DNA of 64,000 bases, from NCBI RefSeq assembly GCF_035938995.1, contig NZ_DASZGI010000281.1, positions 15,560 to 79,559 on the forward strand. The letters run 5' to 3'. Below the pieces are notes generated by a model, which had not been told where the DNA came from, did no database searches, and saw nothing but the letters and a program-made list of their open reading frames with translations. The position numbers and the translations under genes are program-made. The stretch's first letter is position 1. Each line of letters starts with the position of its first letter. The DNA comes from DASZGI01 sp035938995 (GTDB taxonomy: Bacteria > Actinomycetota > Actinomycetes > Streptomycetales > Catenulisporaceae). Shown here one piece after another: positions 1 to 7,995 of the stretch.

Positions 1-340
1 CCGCGGTCCATCCGACGTCATAGCCGCCGCCGGTGTCTGTGGTGGCTTCCAGGTCGACGCCGTCGGAGCGGTAGTTGTTGCCCGAGCCGTTCACGGTCGC
101 GACGTTGTAGGCGACTCCCTGGCCGCCGGTATCGTAATTCTCGGCCTGCACTGTGCCGGGCACTGCGGCAGCCGTCCCGCCATAGGGAGAGCCGGTGGCG
201 GCGTGGGCGACGGTGGGACCGCCGATCAGTGCCAAGGCGGAAACGACCGCCAAGGCTATGGTCGCGCGTCCCGCGCTGCTGGCCCGACGCGGTCTCGCGT
301 GTCCAGGCGCGAGGATTCGCGCGATACGGAAGTGTCTCAT
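1..340 (-). CDS. Secreted CBM6-type carbohydrate-binding protein, N-terminal part (truncated by window edge)
   Basis: The reading frame runs off the left edge, so only the first ~113 residues are seen. A basic N-terminus is followed by a hydrophobic core (ALAVVSALALIGG) and an Ala-x-Ala cleavage region (VAHAA), a classical Sec signal peptide. The mature part contains VQAENYDTGGQGVAYN and a YRSDGVDLEATTDTGGGY stretch, the typical opening of CBM6-like modules fused to secreted glycoside hydrolases. The ATG at 340 is chosen because a GGAG ribosome site lies just upstream; an in-frame ATG at 355 is less good. The catalytic domain, if any, lies outside the window. Expression is probably controlled from the promoter/palindrome at 564-592. 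Confidence 0.7.
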   Translation of the reverse strand, partial: MRHFRIARILAPGHARPRRASSAGRATIALAVVSALALIGGPTVAHAATGSPYGGTAAAVPGTVQAENYDTGGQGVAYNVATVNGSGNNYRSDGVDLEATTDTGGGYDVGWTA

Positions 341-563
341 CTTCTCCTGCCTCATACCGGACTACGTTGTCCTTCGACTTCTGGAGCAGTCTGAGTTCCG
401 CGGCGCGGGATCACCGGATCCGCGTCGGGGGGAAAGCCGTGGAGCATCGGGCATCGGCCGCGCCCCGGCCGGCCCGCAACCGCTGCGCCAAGCGGCTGGA
501 GAACTGCGGTGAGCGCCCCGCATAGTGCGGTGAGCTGGACAGCAGCACTTAATTCAAGATGTG

Positions 564-592
564 ATTTAACGCGCGATTCATTGGCGCGTCAA
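564..592 (-). promoter_or_regulatory. Promoter with overlapping palindrome upstream of the CBM6 protein
   Basis: On the minus strand TTGACG (592-587) is followed after 17 nt by TTAAAT (569-564). A perfect inverted repeat, ACGCGC and GCGCGT separated by 9 nt (569-589), covers the spacer exactly, so a bound repressor would block the promoter. The rest of 356-663 holds no convincing gene; a small perfect repeat AACAT-gtg-ATGTT lies at 608-620 near the end of the ABC ATPase gene. The regulator is unknown; a LacI-type protein is a guess from the form of the site. Confidence 0.45.
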
Positions 593-663
593 GAGATTGG
601 GGGCTCGAACATGTGATGTTTGGCCGCGTGCGTTTTTGCGCAATGTCGGGGTTTCGGCTTCGG

Positions 664-2220
664 TCAGACGGCCGCTCCGGAGTGAATCAGATTGATGACG
701 GCCTGGCTGGTCGCCCGGTAGTCGTGGTCGTTGTCGAGTTCGCCGACGACGCGGTAGTCGTTCATCACGTCGATGCGGTCGGCGAGCGTGACCATCTCCG
801 GCAGGTCGGAGGAGATGAGCAGGATGGCGAGGCCGGTGTCCGCGAGGGCGAGGATCAGTTCGTGGAACGCCGCCTTGGTGCGCACGTCGATGCCGACGGT
901 GGGTTCGTCGATCACCAGGATGTCGCAGTCGGCGGCCAGCCATTTGGCCAGGCTCACCTTCTGCTGGTTGCCGCCGGAGAGCTGGCCCGCCAGCTGGCGG
1001 GGGTCGGCGATGCGCATGCCGAGCCGCTCCCGGTAGGTCTCGACCAGGGACCGCTCGTCGGACTCGCGCACCAGGCCCGCGCGCGCGATGCGCCGCCACA
1101 CGGTGACCGCGACGTTGCGGGTGATCGGCTGGTCGAGGAAAATCCCTTCCTCCTTGCGGTTCTCCGTGACGTAGCCGATGCGGTAGCGGTGCAGGGCGTC
1201 GCCGACGCTGCGGATGCGGGCCGGCTCTCCGTGCACACTCAGCGTGCCGGAGGTGATCCGGTCCAGCCCGAGCACGGCGCGAATCAGTTCACTGCGGCCC
1301 GCGCCGACCAGGCCGTAGAGGCCGAGGATCTCGCCGGGCTGCACGTGCAGCGACACGTCGCGGTGCCCTGATTCGGTCGAGACCTCGCGCAGTTCCAGCG
1401 CGGCAGTCGCCTGCCGCTCGACGCGGCGGGTCTGCAGTGTCAGGTCCGCGTGCGCGCGGCCGACCATCAGGCTGACGATCTGGTCGCGGGAGTAGTCGGC
1501 GAGCGGCTTCGCCTCGGCGACGCTGCGCCCGTCGCGCAGGACGGTCACCGTGTCGGCGACCGCGAAGACCTCCTCGAGCTTGTGGCTGACCAGCACGACG
1601 CTGTGGCCCTGGTCGCGCAGCCGGCGCACCACCGTGAACAGCCGGTCGGCCTCGTCGCCGGTCAGCGACGCGGTCGGTTCGTCGAGCAGCAGCACGGTGC
1701 TGTCGACGGCCAGCGACTTGGCGATCTCGACCAGCTGCATCTGGGCCACCGACAGCGACCCGACCGGCCGGTCGACGTCGAGGTGCACGTCGAGCTGGTC
1801 GAGGCAGCGGCGGGCCAGCGCCCGCATGGCCGGGCGGTCGACGAAGCCGAAGCGGGTGGAGACGGCCTGCAGCGCGATGTTCTCGGCGACGGAGAACGCG
1901 GGGATGAGGTTGCGCTCCTGGTGCACCACGCCGATCCCGGCGCGCTGGGCGTCATGCGGCCGGGCGAAGCGGACCGGCGTCAGACCGCCCGCGCCGTCGG
2001 AGACCAGCAGTCGGCCGCCGTCGGGCTGGTAGACCCCGGTCACGATCTTGATCAGGGTGCTCTTGCCGGCCCCGTTCTCGCCGAGCAGCGCGTGGACCCT
2101 GCCGGGCTCGAGGGCGAGCGACGCCTCGTCGAGGGCGCGCACCCCGGGAAACGTCTTGACCAGCTTCTCGGCGACGAATCTCGTGCCCGGACTCGTGTCC
2201 TCGGTCATGTCTCCAGTCAT
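664..2220 (-). CDS. Sugar ABC transporter ATP-binding protein, double-domain RbsA/XylG type
   Basis: The 518-residue protein has two nucleotide-binding domains in one chain, as in ribose/xylose/galactose importers. Domain 1 has Walker A GENGAGKST (47-55), signature LSVAQMQLVE and Walker B LLLDEPTASL. Domain 2 has a degenerate Walker A (GLVGAGRSE), signature LSGGNQQK and Walker B LVIDEPTVGID. It energises uptake through the two downstream-coordinate permeases. Its ATG overlaps the stop of the adjacent permease gene (ATGA at 2217-2220), so translation is coupled. It is the last gene of the minus-strand operon starting near 7672. The substrate cannot be read from this subunit. Confidence 0.93.
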   Translation of the reverse strand: MTGDMTEDTSPGTRFVAEKLVKTFPGVRALDEASLALEPGRVHALLGENGAGKSTLIKIVTGVYQPDGGRLLVSDGAGGLTPVRFARPHDAQRAGIGVVHQERNLIPAFSVAENIALQAVSTRFGFVDRPAMRALARRCLDQLDVHLDVDRPVGSLSVAQMQLVEIAKSLAVDSTVLLLDEPTASLTGDEADRLFTVVRRLRDQGHSVVLVSHKLEEVFAVADTVTVLRDGRSVAEAKPLADYSRDQIVSLMVGRAHADLTLQTRRVERQATAALELREVSTESGHRDVSLHVQPGEILGLYGLVGAGRSELIRAVLGLDRITSGTLSVHGEPARIRSVGDALHRYRIGYVTENRKEEGIFLDQPITRNVAVTVWRRIARAGLVRESDERSLVETYRERLGMRIADPRQLAGQLSGGNQQKVSLAKWLAADCDILVIDEPTVGIDVRTKAAFHELILALADTGLAILLISSDLPEMVTLADRIDVMNDYRVVGELDNDHDYRATSQAVINLIHSGAAV

Positions 2221-3221
2221 GTCCCGGTCCCCTTGTGCCGCGTCCGGAGCTGGGTGAGCAGCACGGCGCCGAGCACCACGGCGCCGACGATGAGGCTTAC
2301 CCAGCTGGGGTCGATGGAGTACTGCGCCTGCGCGACGTCGACCAGCCGAATGATCAGCGCGGCGAGGCAGGTGCCGGCCACGCTGACCGCGCCGCCGACC
2401 AGCGCCACGCCCCCGATGATCGGGGCGGCGAAGCTCGGCAGCAGCAGGTCGTCGCCGATGGTGGCGTTGACGGAACCGGACAGCGCGACCTCGACCACCC
2501 CGGCGATGCCCGCGAGCAGCCCGGACAGCAGGTGCGCGAGCACGATCGAGCGGTCATTGGAGATGCCGGACAGCCGCGCCGCGAGCGGATTGCCGCCGGT
2601 GGCGAGCAGCTGGCGGCCGAGGGCGGCCCGGCGGAAGAAGAGCGCGACCAGCACGGCGACGATCACCGCGACAAGGAACGGGTTCGGCACGCCCAGGATC
2701 GAGCCCTGGCCGAGGCGGACCAGGTCGGGGGAGTAGCCCTGGAACGTGGAGGTGCCGTGCACCCCGTAGCGCAGCCCGTCGATGATGGTCATGGTCGCCA
2801 GGGTCACGATGAACCCGTTGATCCGGGTCAGCACGACCACCAGCCCGTTGACCGCGCCGACCGCCGCGCCGACCAGCACCGCCGCGACGACCGCGACGCC
2901 GGCCGGCAGCCCGGCCCGGACCATCAGCCACGCCGCGATCATCGAGCAGAAGCCGGTGAGCACCCCGACGCTGAGGTTCATCTGCCCGACGCCGAGCACC
3001 GCCATCTGTGCGAGGCCGACCAGGATCGGCACGGCCAGGTACTGGAAGACAGACCTGAGCGTGTCGCCGTGCAGCAGGTTGCCGTGGGTCGTGCTCGCCA
3101 GCGCGGTGAAACCCACGACCGCGATGAGGGCGAGAGTGAACTCCGGAGTGCGCACGAGCTCCCGCAGCCGCGCGCGCCGGAAGTCGGGCGGCAGGCCGGC
3201 GTTGCCGGTGGCGGTGGTCAT
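2217..3221 (-). CDS. Sugar ABC transporter permease, RbsC/BPD_transp_2 family
   Basis: A 334-residue polytopic membrane protein that begins MTTATGNAG at 3221. It has about eight to ten hydrophobic segments and the GxxxxxAxxLSGISNDR region typical of RbsC-type permeases, followed by a VNATIGDDLLLPSFAAPIIGG stretch seen throughout the family. It overlaps both neighbours by ATGA (2217-2220 and 3218-3221). A second, different permease of the same family lies just before it, so the channel is probably a heterodimer. The open frame extends far upstream of 3221 without a stop because of base composition; the overlap and the N-terminal sequence set the start. Confidence 0.9.
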   Translation of the reverse strand: MTTATGNAGLPPDFRRARLRELVRTPEFTLALIAVVGFTALASTTHGNLLHGDTLRSVFQYLAVPILVGLAQMAVLGVGQMNLSVGVLTGFCSMIAAWLMVRAGLPAGVAVVAAVLVGAAVGAVNGLVVVLTRINGFIVTLATMTIIDGLRYGVHGTSTFQGYSPDLVRLGQGSILGVPNPFLVAVIVAVLVALFFRRAALGRQLLATGGNPLAARLSGISNDRSIVLAHLLSGLLAGIAGVVEVALSGSVNATIGDDLLLPSFAAPIIGGVALVGGAVSVAGTCLAALIIRLVDVAQAQYSIDPSWVSLIVGAVVLGAVLLTQLRTRHKGTGT

Positions 3222-4306
3222 GGTCGGCTCCCTCGCCGCTCGGCGATCACGTGGCGCAGCCGGTCCAGCGACAGCGCGGCCACCAGGACCAGGCCGATGT
3301 AGATGTTGAGCGCCTGGACCGAGAAGTTCAGCAGGTTCAGCCCGGTGCGGATGACCTCGGTCAGCGCGGCGCCGAGCACCGTGCCCAGGACGCTCACGGC
3401 CCCTCCGGCCAGCAGCGTCCCGCCCAGCACCGGGGAGAGGAACGACGGCAGCAGGAAGGAGTTGCCGATGTCGGCGGAGAACGCGCCGCTGTTGATCGCG
3501 AGCAGGAAGCCGGCCAGCGCGGACAGCAGCCCGGACATCGCGTGCGCCTGGATGATCCGGCGCGAGGTGGGGATGCCGGACAGCTGCGCGGCCTTCAGGT
3601 TCGAGCCGGTCATCAGCATCTCCCGGCCCACCCGGGAGACCCGGAAGAGCAGCCCGACCGCGATGACGGCGACGAGCGCGATCGGAACGATCAACGGCAC
3701 CGGCGGCCCGCAGACGTTGCCCATGCAGTAGTTGCTGAAGGTGTCGATGCGCAGCGTATCCATGCCCGCGGGGTGGACGCTGAACGCCACCCCGTCGCCG
3801 ACGTGGCTGTAGAGCAGCGAGACCAGCCCGACCAGTGCGAAATCCAGCGCGAGGGTGACCACGAAGGAGTTCGCGCCGGTCGTCACGATGATCCATCCGG
3901 CGGCCGCGCCGACAGCCGTGCCGACCACGAGGCCGACCACCATTCCGGGCCACAGTGGCAGGTTCAAGTGCTGATATGACCAGCCCATCGCGAACGCGGA
4001 GATCGCCGCCATGCGGGGGACCGCGAGATTCATGTGCCCGAGGGAGAGCACGCAGAGCTGGGCGAGCCCGACCACCGCGAACACGCTCAGGTCGGCCTGC
4101 ATCGGCACGAGCGTGAGGTACGTGTTGAGGAACGACGGGCGCAGCGAGGAGAAGACCAGGACGAGCACGACGAGGACCGCGAACAGGCCGAAGCGCGGGT
4201 TCGCCCAGAACGGCAGGCCGCGCCGGGCCGCGGCGGCGGACTGCGTCGGCGGCGGCTCGCTGTCCGGCGGGGTCGCGACGTCGGGCTCGGGCAGGGACGC
4301 GGGCAT
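3218..4306 (-). CDS. Sugar ABC transporter permease, RbsC/BPD_transp_2 family (second subunit)
   Basis: The 362-residue protein has a proline-rich cytoplasmic N-terminus (~40 residues), then hydrophobic spans and the family motif region TGSNLKAAQLSGIPTSRR followed by FLLPSFLSPVLGG. It resembles but is not identical to the adjacent permease, so the transporter probably has two distinct membrane subunits. It starts 3 nt after the stop of the enolase-superfamily gene (4310-4312) and overlaps the next permease by 4 nt. Its place between an enolase-family dehydratase or racemase and the ATPase supports uptake of a sugar or sugar acid that this enzyme then handles. Confidence 0.9.
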   Translation of the reverse strand: MPASLPEPDVATPPDSEPPPTQSAAAARRGLPFWANPRFGLFAVLVVLVLVFSSLRPSFLNTYLTLVPMQADLSVFAVVGLAQLCVLSLGHMNLAVPRMAAISAFAMGWSYQHLNLPLWPGMVVGLVVGTAVGAAAGWIIVTTGANSFVVTLALDFALVGLVSLLYSHVGDGVAFSVHPAGMDTLRIDTFSNYCMGNVCGPPVPLIVPIALVAVIAVGLLFRVSRVGREMLMTGSNLKAAQLSGIPTSRRIIQAHAMSGLLSALAGFLLAINSGAFSADIGNSFLLPSFLSPVLGGTLLAGGAVSVLGTVLGAALTEVIRTGLNLLNFSVQALNIYIGLVLVAALSLDRLRHVIAERRGSRP

Positions 4307-4309
4307 CGC

Positions 4310-5398
4310 TCAGGCCACCCGGCGGTCGTCGATGGCGTCTAGGTCCCAGGCGATGCCCAGCCCCGGAGCGGTCGGCACGAGGGCGTGTCCGTCCTCGACG
4401 GTGAGCCGCGTGGTGGTGATCGCGGTCAGCTGCGGGATGTACTCGAGGTAGCGGCCGTTCGGCACCGCGGCGCACAGGCTCACGTGCAGCTCCATCAGGA
4501 AGTGCGGGCAGATCGGGATGTTGTGCGCCTCGGCGAGGTGCGCCGCCTTCAGCCACGGGGTGATGCCGCCGATGCGCGCGGCGTCGGCCTGCACGATGCC
4601 GGCCGCGCGCCGCTGGATGTACTCGGCGAACTGGCCGACCGAGTACAGCGATTCGCCGACGGCCACCGGGATGCTGGTCGACGCGGCCAGGCGCGCGTGC
4701 CCGTCGACGTCGTCGGCGGGCAGCGGCTCTTCCAGCCAGTAGACGTCGACCGGTTCGAGCAGCCGGGCGATCCGGATGGCGTCCGCGGCGGTCAGCGACT
4801 GGTTGGCGTCCACCATCAGGTCGACGCCCGGCCCCACCGCCTCGCGCACCGCGGTCAGCCGCTCGACGTCCTGCGCGGGATCGGGCTTGCCGATCTTGAT
4901 CTTGACGCCGCCGCGGCCCGCCGCGACCGCCGCCTTGGCGCCGCCGATCAGCTCGTCGACCGTCAGATGCAGCCAGCCGACTTCGGTGTCGTACAGCGGG
5001 ACGCGGTCGCGGGCGCCGCCGGCGGCGATCCACAGCGGCAGATCCGCGCGGCGGCAGCGCCAGTCCCACAGCGCGGTGTCCACGGCGGCCAGCGCGAGCG
5101 AGGTGATCGCGCCGACCGCCGTGGCCCGCGTCGAGCCGAACAGGTCGTGCCAGATCGCCTCGATCTGGCGCGCGTCGCGGCCGTGGAGCCTCGGCAGCAG
5201 GTAGTCGCGCAGCAGCGCGAGGATCGCGGTGCCCCCGGTGCCGATCGTGTAGCAGTAGCCGCGCCCGGAGAGCCCGTCGGCGGTCGTGATCTCGACGAAG
5301 ACGGTCTCCTGTTTGAGGAAGGCCTGCACCGCGTCGGTGCGGACCGCCTCGACGGGCAGATCGACGAGATACGCCTGGGCGTCGGTGATCGTGGACAC
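4310..5398 (-). CDS. Mandelate racemase/muconate lactonizing enzyme family protein (acid-sugar dehydratase or racemase)
   Basis: A 362-residue enolase-superfamily enzyme. The KxK motif (K156, K158 in VKIKIGK), metal ligands D187 (VDANQ), E213 (WLEEP) and E239 (VGES), D262 and H289 (CPHF) are all present, so it should abstract the alpha proton of a carboxylate. With a sugar importer in the same operon, a sugar-acid dehydratase or an epimerase is most likely; the exact substrate is not readable. The GTG start at 5398 is chosen because it has a GGAGAGG ribosome site and family-typical length; the frame stays open upstream by composition only. Confidence 0.87.
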   Translation of the reverse strand: MSTITDAQAYLVDLPVEAVRTDAVQAFLKQETVFVEITTADGLSGRGYCYTIGTGGTAILALLRDYLLPRLHGRDARQIEAIWHDLFGSTRATAVGAITSLALAAVDTALWDWRCRRADLPLWIAAGGARDRVPLYDTEVGWLHLTVDELIGGAKAAVAAGRGGVKIKIGKPDPAQDVERLTAVREAVGPGVDLMVDANQSLTAADAIRIARLLEPVDVYWLEEPLPADDVDGHARLAASTSIPVAVGESLYSVGQFAEYIQRRAAGIVQADAARIGGITPWLKAAHLAEAHNIPICPHFLMELHVSLCAAVPNGRYLEYIPQLTAITTTRLTVEDGHALVPTAPGLGIAWDLDAIDDRRVA

Positions 5399-5448
5399 GG
5401 ACCTCTCCGGAAGGGCCTTGAGGGGCTCGGCTGCTTCGACCTCTGCTT

Positions 5449-6525
5449 TTATTGCTTGCAGGACAGGTACGTGCTGTCGAAGGCGGCCTTCAACTGCGCG
5501 GTCTTGGCCTGCCGTTCGGCGTCGTACGAGTCGACGTTGGCCTTGGTCACCACGAACGAACCCGAGTCGATGGCCACGCCCGGGGTCTTCATGGTGCAGC
5601 CGCCGGCCAGCTTCATCAGGCCGTAGGCGCCGACGTAGGCCTGGCCGACCGGGTTCTGCACCACCGTCGCGGCCACCGAGCCGCTCTTGATGCCGGCGAT
5701 GATCGTCGGGTCGTCGTCGATCGCGATGACCTTGATCGGCAGGTGCGCCTGGGCGACCGCCGCCGCGGAGGCGACGGCGGGGTTGTAGGCGGTGTTGACG
5801 ATCGCGTTGATCTGCGAGCCCTTGGCGGCCAGCAGGTCGCTCACGGCCTTCTGCGCGGTCTGCAGGTCGGTGTCGATGTCGGTGACCGTCTGCAGCAGCT
5901 TGACCTTGCCGCCGGTCTCCGCCACCGCCTTCTCCACGCCCGCGATGCGCCGCTGCGTGTTGGAGTCGGTGTTGTTGCCGGTCAGGTGCACGAGGTTGCC
6001 AGATCCGCCCATCTGCGCGATCGCCGTCTTGGCCGCCTCGTACGCGGCGGTCTCGACATCGGTGGACAGGCAGAAGTCCGCGGCGTCGTAGTTGCCGGCC
6101 GGGCAAGAGCCCAGCGAGGCGACGAGCAGGTGCTTGCTGGTCAGATCGCTGAAGGTGGAGTTGATGTTGTCGGGCGAGACGCCGAAGACGCCGAACGCGT
6201 CGTAGCCCTGGGCGGCCAGCGACTGCAGCAGGTCGTTCTGCTTGGTCTGGTCCCAGCCGGCCGTCTCGTTGAAGGTCACGCCGCCGAGCCCGAAGTCGGT
6301 CTTCGCCTGCTGCATAGCGGTCTTCCACGGCTGGAAGTACGGATGCGGTCCGCCGGGTACGAACGCGACCTTGACCTGGGCGGGAGACATCGAGTCGGCC
6401 GGGGCGCCGCCCGCCGAGCCGGTGGTGGTCTGCTTGGCGCAGCCGGCCGCGGCCAGCGCCGCGGACAGGAGTAGGGCGGCGAGCGCTGTGAAGCGTTTGC
6501 GCGTGGACGGGATCGGGCTGCGCAT
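5449..6525 (-). CDS. Sugar ABC transporter substrate-binding lipoprotein (RbsB/periplasmic-binding protein type 1)
   Basis: A 358-residue lipoprotein: basic N-terminus, hydrophobic stretch and lipobox LAAAGC with the lipidated Cys at residue 29. The mature part (VKVAFVPGGPHPYFQPW near the start, later AIDDDPTIIAGIKSGSV) follows the type 1 periplasmic-binding fold that feeds RbsC/RbsA importers. The ATG at 6525 has AGAGAGG upstream; an earlier in-frame ATG at 6594 lies inside the preceding gene and lacks a signal peptide at its start. It lies 37 nt after the second enolase-family gene and 50 nt before the first. Many cysteines (four or more) in the mature chain may form disulfides. Confidence 0.9.
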   Translation of the reverse strand: MRSPIPSTRKRFTALAALLLSAALAAAGCAKQTTTGSAGGAPADSMSPAQVKVAFVPGGPHPYFQPWKTAMQQAKTDFGLGGVTFNETAGWDQTKQNDLLQSLAAQGYDAFGVFGVSPDNINSTFSDLTSKHLLVASLGSCPAGNYDAADFCLSTDVETAAYEAAKTAIAQMGGSGNLVHLTGNNTDSNTQRRIAGVEKAVAETGGKVKLLQTVTDIDTDLQTAQKAVSDLLAAKGSQINAIVNTAYNPAVASAAAVAQAHLPIKVIAIDDDPTIIAGIKSGSVAATVVQNPVGQAYVGAYGLMKLAGGCTMKTPGVAIDSGSFVVTKANVDSYDAERQAKTAQLKAAFDSTYLSCKQ

Positions 6526-6562
6526 GACAGTACCTCTCTGTAGTGACTGCGCGGGTCGGAGA

Positions 6563-7672
6563 CTATTCAGATGTAGATGTTCCGTCCTCGACATAAGCTG
6601 CCAGAGTCCGTGGATACGCCAGGCCCGCGGGCAGGGCGATCCCCGGGTCGAGTGGTGCGTGGACGTAGCCGGCCTTGTCGACCTCCGGCTTCTTGACCAC
6701 CGGGTTGGCCGTGACCATGGATTCGTGGAAGGTGGTGTTCGGGATCGTCATCGACAGGTGCCGGCTGGGCATCTCGTCGCCGAGCACCTCCGCGCGCAGA
6801 TGGAACGCCTCCGCGAGATGGGCGGTGCGGATCGCCCCGGTGATGCCGCCCCGCATCGACGCGCTGGCCCGCACCCCGAAGGTGGCGGCGCCCGCGACGA
6901 TGAAGTCGGCGGTGTTCATGTGCGCGCCGTCCGAGGTCTCCGCCACCAGCAGCGGGATTTCGACAGCCCCTGCGAGGCGCTGGTACGCGCTCACGCTGAA
7001 CTCACGCATCGGCTCCTCGTACCAGAGGAAGCCGGCGTCGGCGAGCGCGCGCCCGAGGTGGACCGCGTCCGGCAGGTCGAAGCCCGCCGAGCCGTCGTAC
7101 ATCAGGGGGACGTCGTCGCCGACGTGCGCGCGCAGCCGGTGCGCCAGCTCCGCGTCGGCGCGTACGTCGCCCCAGGCGTGCAGCTTGATCGCCTGGTAGC
7201 CCAGTTCCAGGCACTGGGTCGCCACGTCGAGGTACTCGGCGACGTCCCGGAAGGTGACGGTGGAGGCGTAGGCGGGGATCCGCTCGCGGAATCCGCCGAG
7301 CAGCCGCCAGGCCGGCTCGCCGGCCAGCCGGCCGGCGAGGTCCCACAGGGCTATGTCCACCAGGCCCAGGGCGGGCAGCGGCAGCTCCTCGGTGCGGTCG
7401 ATCTCCCAGATGCGGCGCCAGAGGTACTCGCGCTGCAGCGGATCGGCGCCGACCAGCTGCTCGCGCAGCACCCGGTCGACCAGGTCCTCCACGGCCGACG
7501 CCATGCCGGGGCGGGTGGCGAGCGCGACTCCCGCCACGCCGTCGTCGGTGCCGATGCGCAGCACCGCGGCTTCGCCGTCGGGGGCCGATCCGAGCAGGCC
7601 GTGCCGCCAGACGAACGGGGGGCGGGCGCCGGGCAGCGGGACGCGGAAGCTCTCGACATGAGTGATGCGCAT
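6563..7672 (-). CDS. Second enolase-superfamily (mandelate racemase-like) enzyme
   Basis: A 369-residue protein, first gene of the transporter operon. It differs in its catalytic signature from the other enolase-family gene: KxH (K163, H165 in IKLHAWG) instead of KxK, then D193 (YDGS), E219/E220 (YEEP) and E245 (AETSDG). The capping domain and barrel are complete. Two unlike family members in one operon suggest two steps (for example epimerisation and dehydration) or two related substrates. ATG at 7672 is followed by an ordinary N-terminal beta strand (MRITHVESFRVPL). It is transcribed from the promoter at 7902-7930. Confidence 0.87.
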   Translation of the reverse strand: MRITHVESFRVPLPGARPPFVWRHGLLGSAPDGEAAVLRIGTDDGVAGVALATRPGMASAVEDLVDRVLREQLVGADPLQREYLWRRIWEIDRTEELPLPALGLVDIALWDLAGRLAGEPAWRLLGGFRERIPAYASTVTFRDVAEYLDVATQCLELGYQAIKLHAWGDVRADAELAHRLRAHVGDDVPLMYDGSAGFDLPDAVHLGRALADAGFLWYEEPMREFSVSAYQRLAGAVEIPLLVAETSDGAHMNTADFIVAGAATFGVRASASMRGGITGAIRTAHLAEAFHLRAEVLGDEMPSRHLSMTIPNTTFHESMVTANPVVKKPEVDKAGYVHAPLDPGIALPAGLAYPRTLAAYVEDGTSTSE

Positions 7673-7693
7673 CGGTGGTATGCCCTTCGCGAG

Positions 7694-7723
7694 GTCGTCA
7701 GGTGCGGCGTCGTCAGGTGCGGC
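7694..7723. repeat. Perfect 15-bp tandem duplication in the GntR/enolase intergenic region
   Basis: The 15-mer GTCGTCAGGTGCGGC occurs twice in direct succession (7694-7708 and 7709-7723), just upstream of the enolase-family start at 7672 and inside its 5' leader. It may be a slippage product or a paired regulator site. The remainder of the 323-bp gap 7673-7995 holds the promoter at 7902-7930 and no gene. Confidence 0.6.
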
Positions 7724-7901
7724 GTCGGCGGGTCGCCGTGCGGGGATTCGTCAGGGCAGCGGAGACTGGTCTGTCTGCCGTGGAGGCCGCGTTGTGTGCG
7801 GCTCTCCACAGCGCGGCGTCTGCCTTACGAGCTGATACGGAGCATGAAGTCACCTGCCGCAGCGGGCGTTTGCGATGGTCTTGCCCGCTGCGGTTGGCCA
7901 G

Positions 7902-7930
7902 AACGTAATTCGTAATATGTATCATGTCAA
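7902..7930 (-). promoter_or_regulatory. Promoter of the enolase/sugar-transport operon
   Basis: TTGACA (7930-7925) is followed after exactly 17 nt by TACGTT (7907-7902) on the minus strand: a full -35 and a TAnnnT -10. The spacer is an AT-rich island (with ATGATACATAT and TTACGAATTACG) in otherwise GC-rich DNA, a likely binding place for the divergent GntR/FadR protein. The inferred transcript has a ~220-nt leader to the ATG at 7672. Confidence 0.6.
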
Positions 7931-7995
7931 GGGTGTCGCACAGACTTACGACTTCTATGCTGTAGCCGTCGGCTGAGAGCGGTGGGTGGAGCAGG

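Noticed and set aside
1450..2736. A 428-codon plus-strand open frame opposite the ABC ATPase/permease genes
   Set aside because: It is antisense to clearly conserved genes, is rich in Arg/His/Asp/Val repeats typical of mirror frames in high-GC DNA, and has no family resemblance.
2217..5069. One 950-codon minus-strand frame reading through two permease genes and an enolase gene
   Set aside because: Only its last ~334 codons make a permease; the rest is Arg/Gly-rich out-of-frame reading of neighbouring genes. The ATGA overlap fixes the start at 3221.
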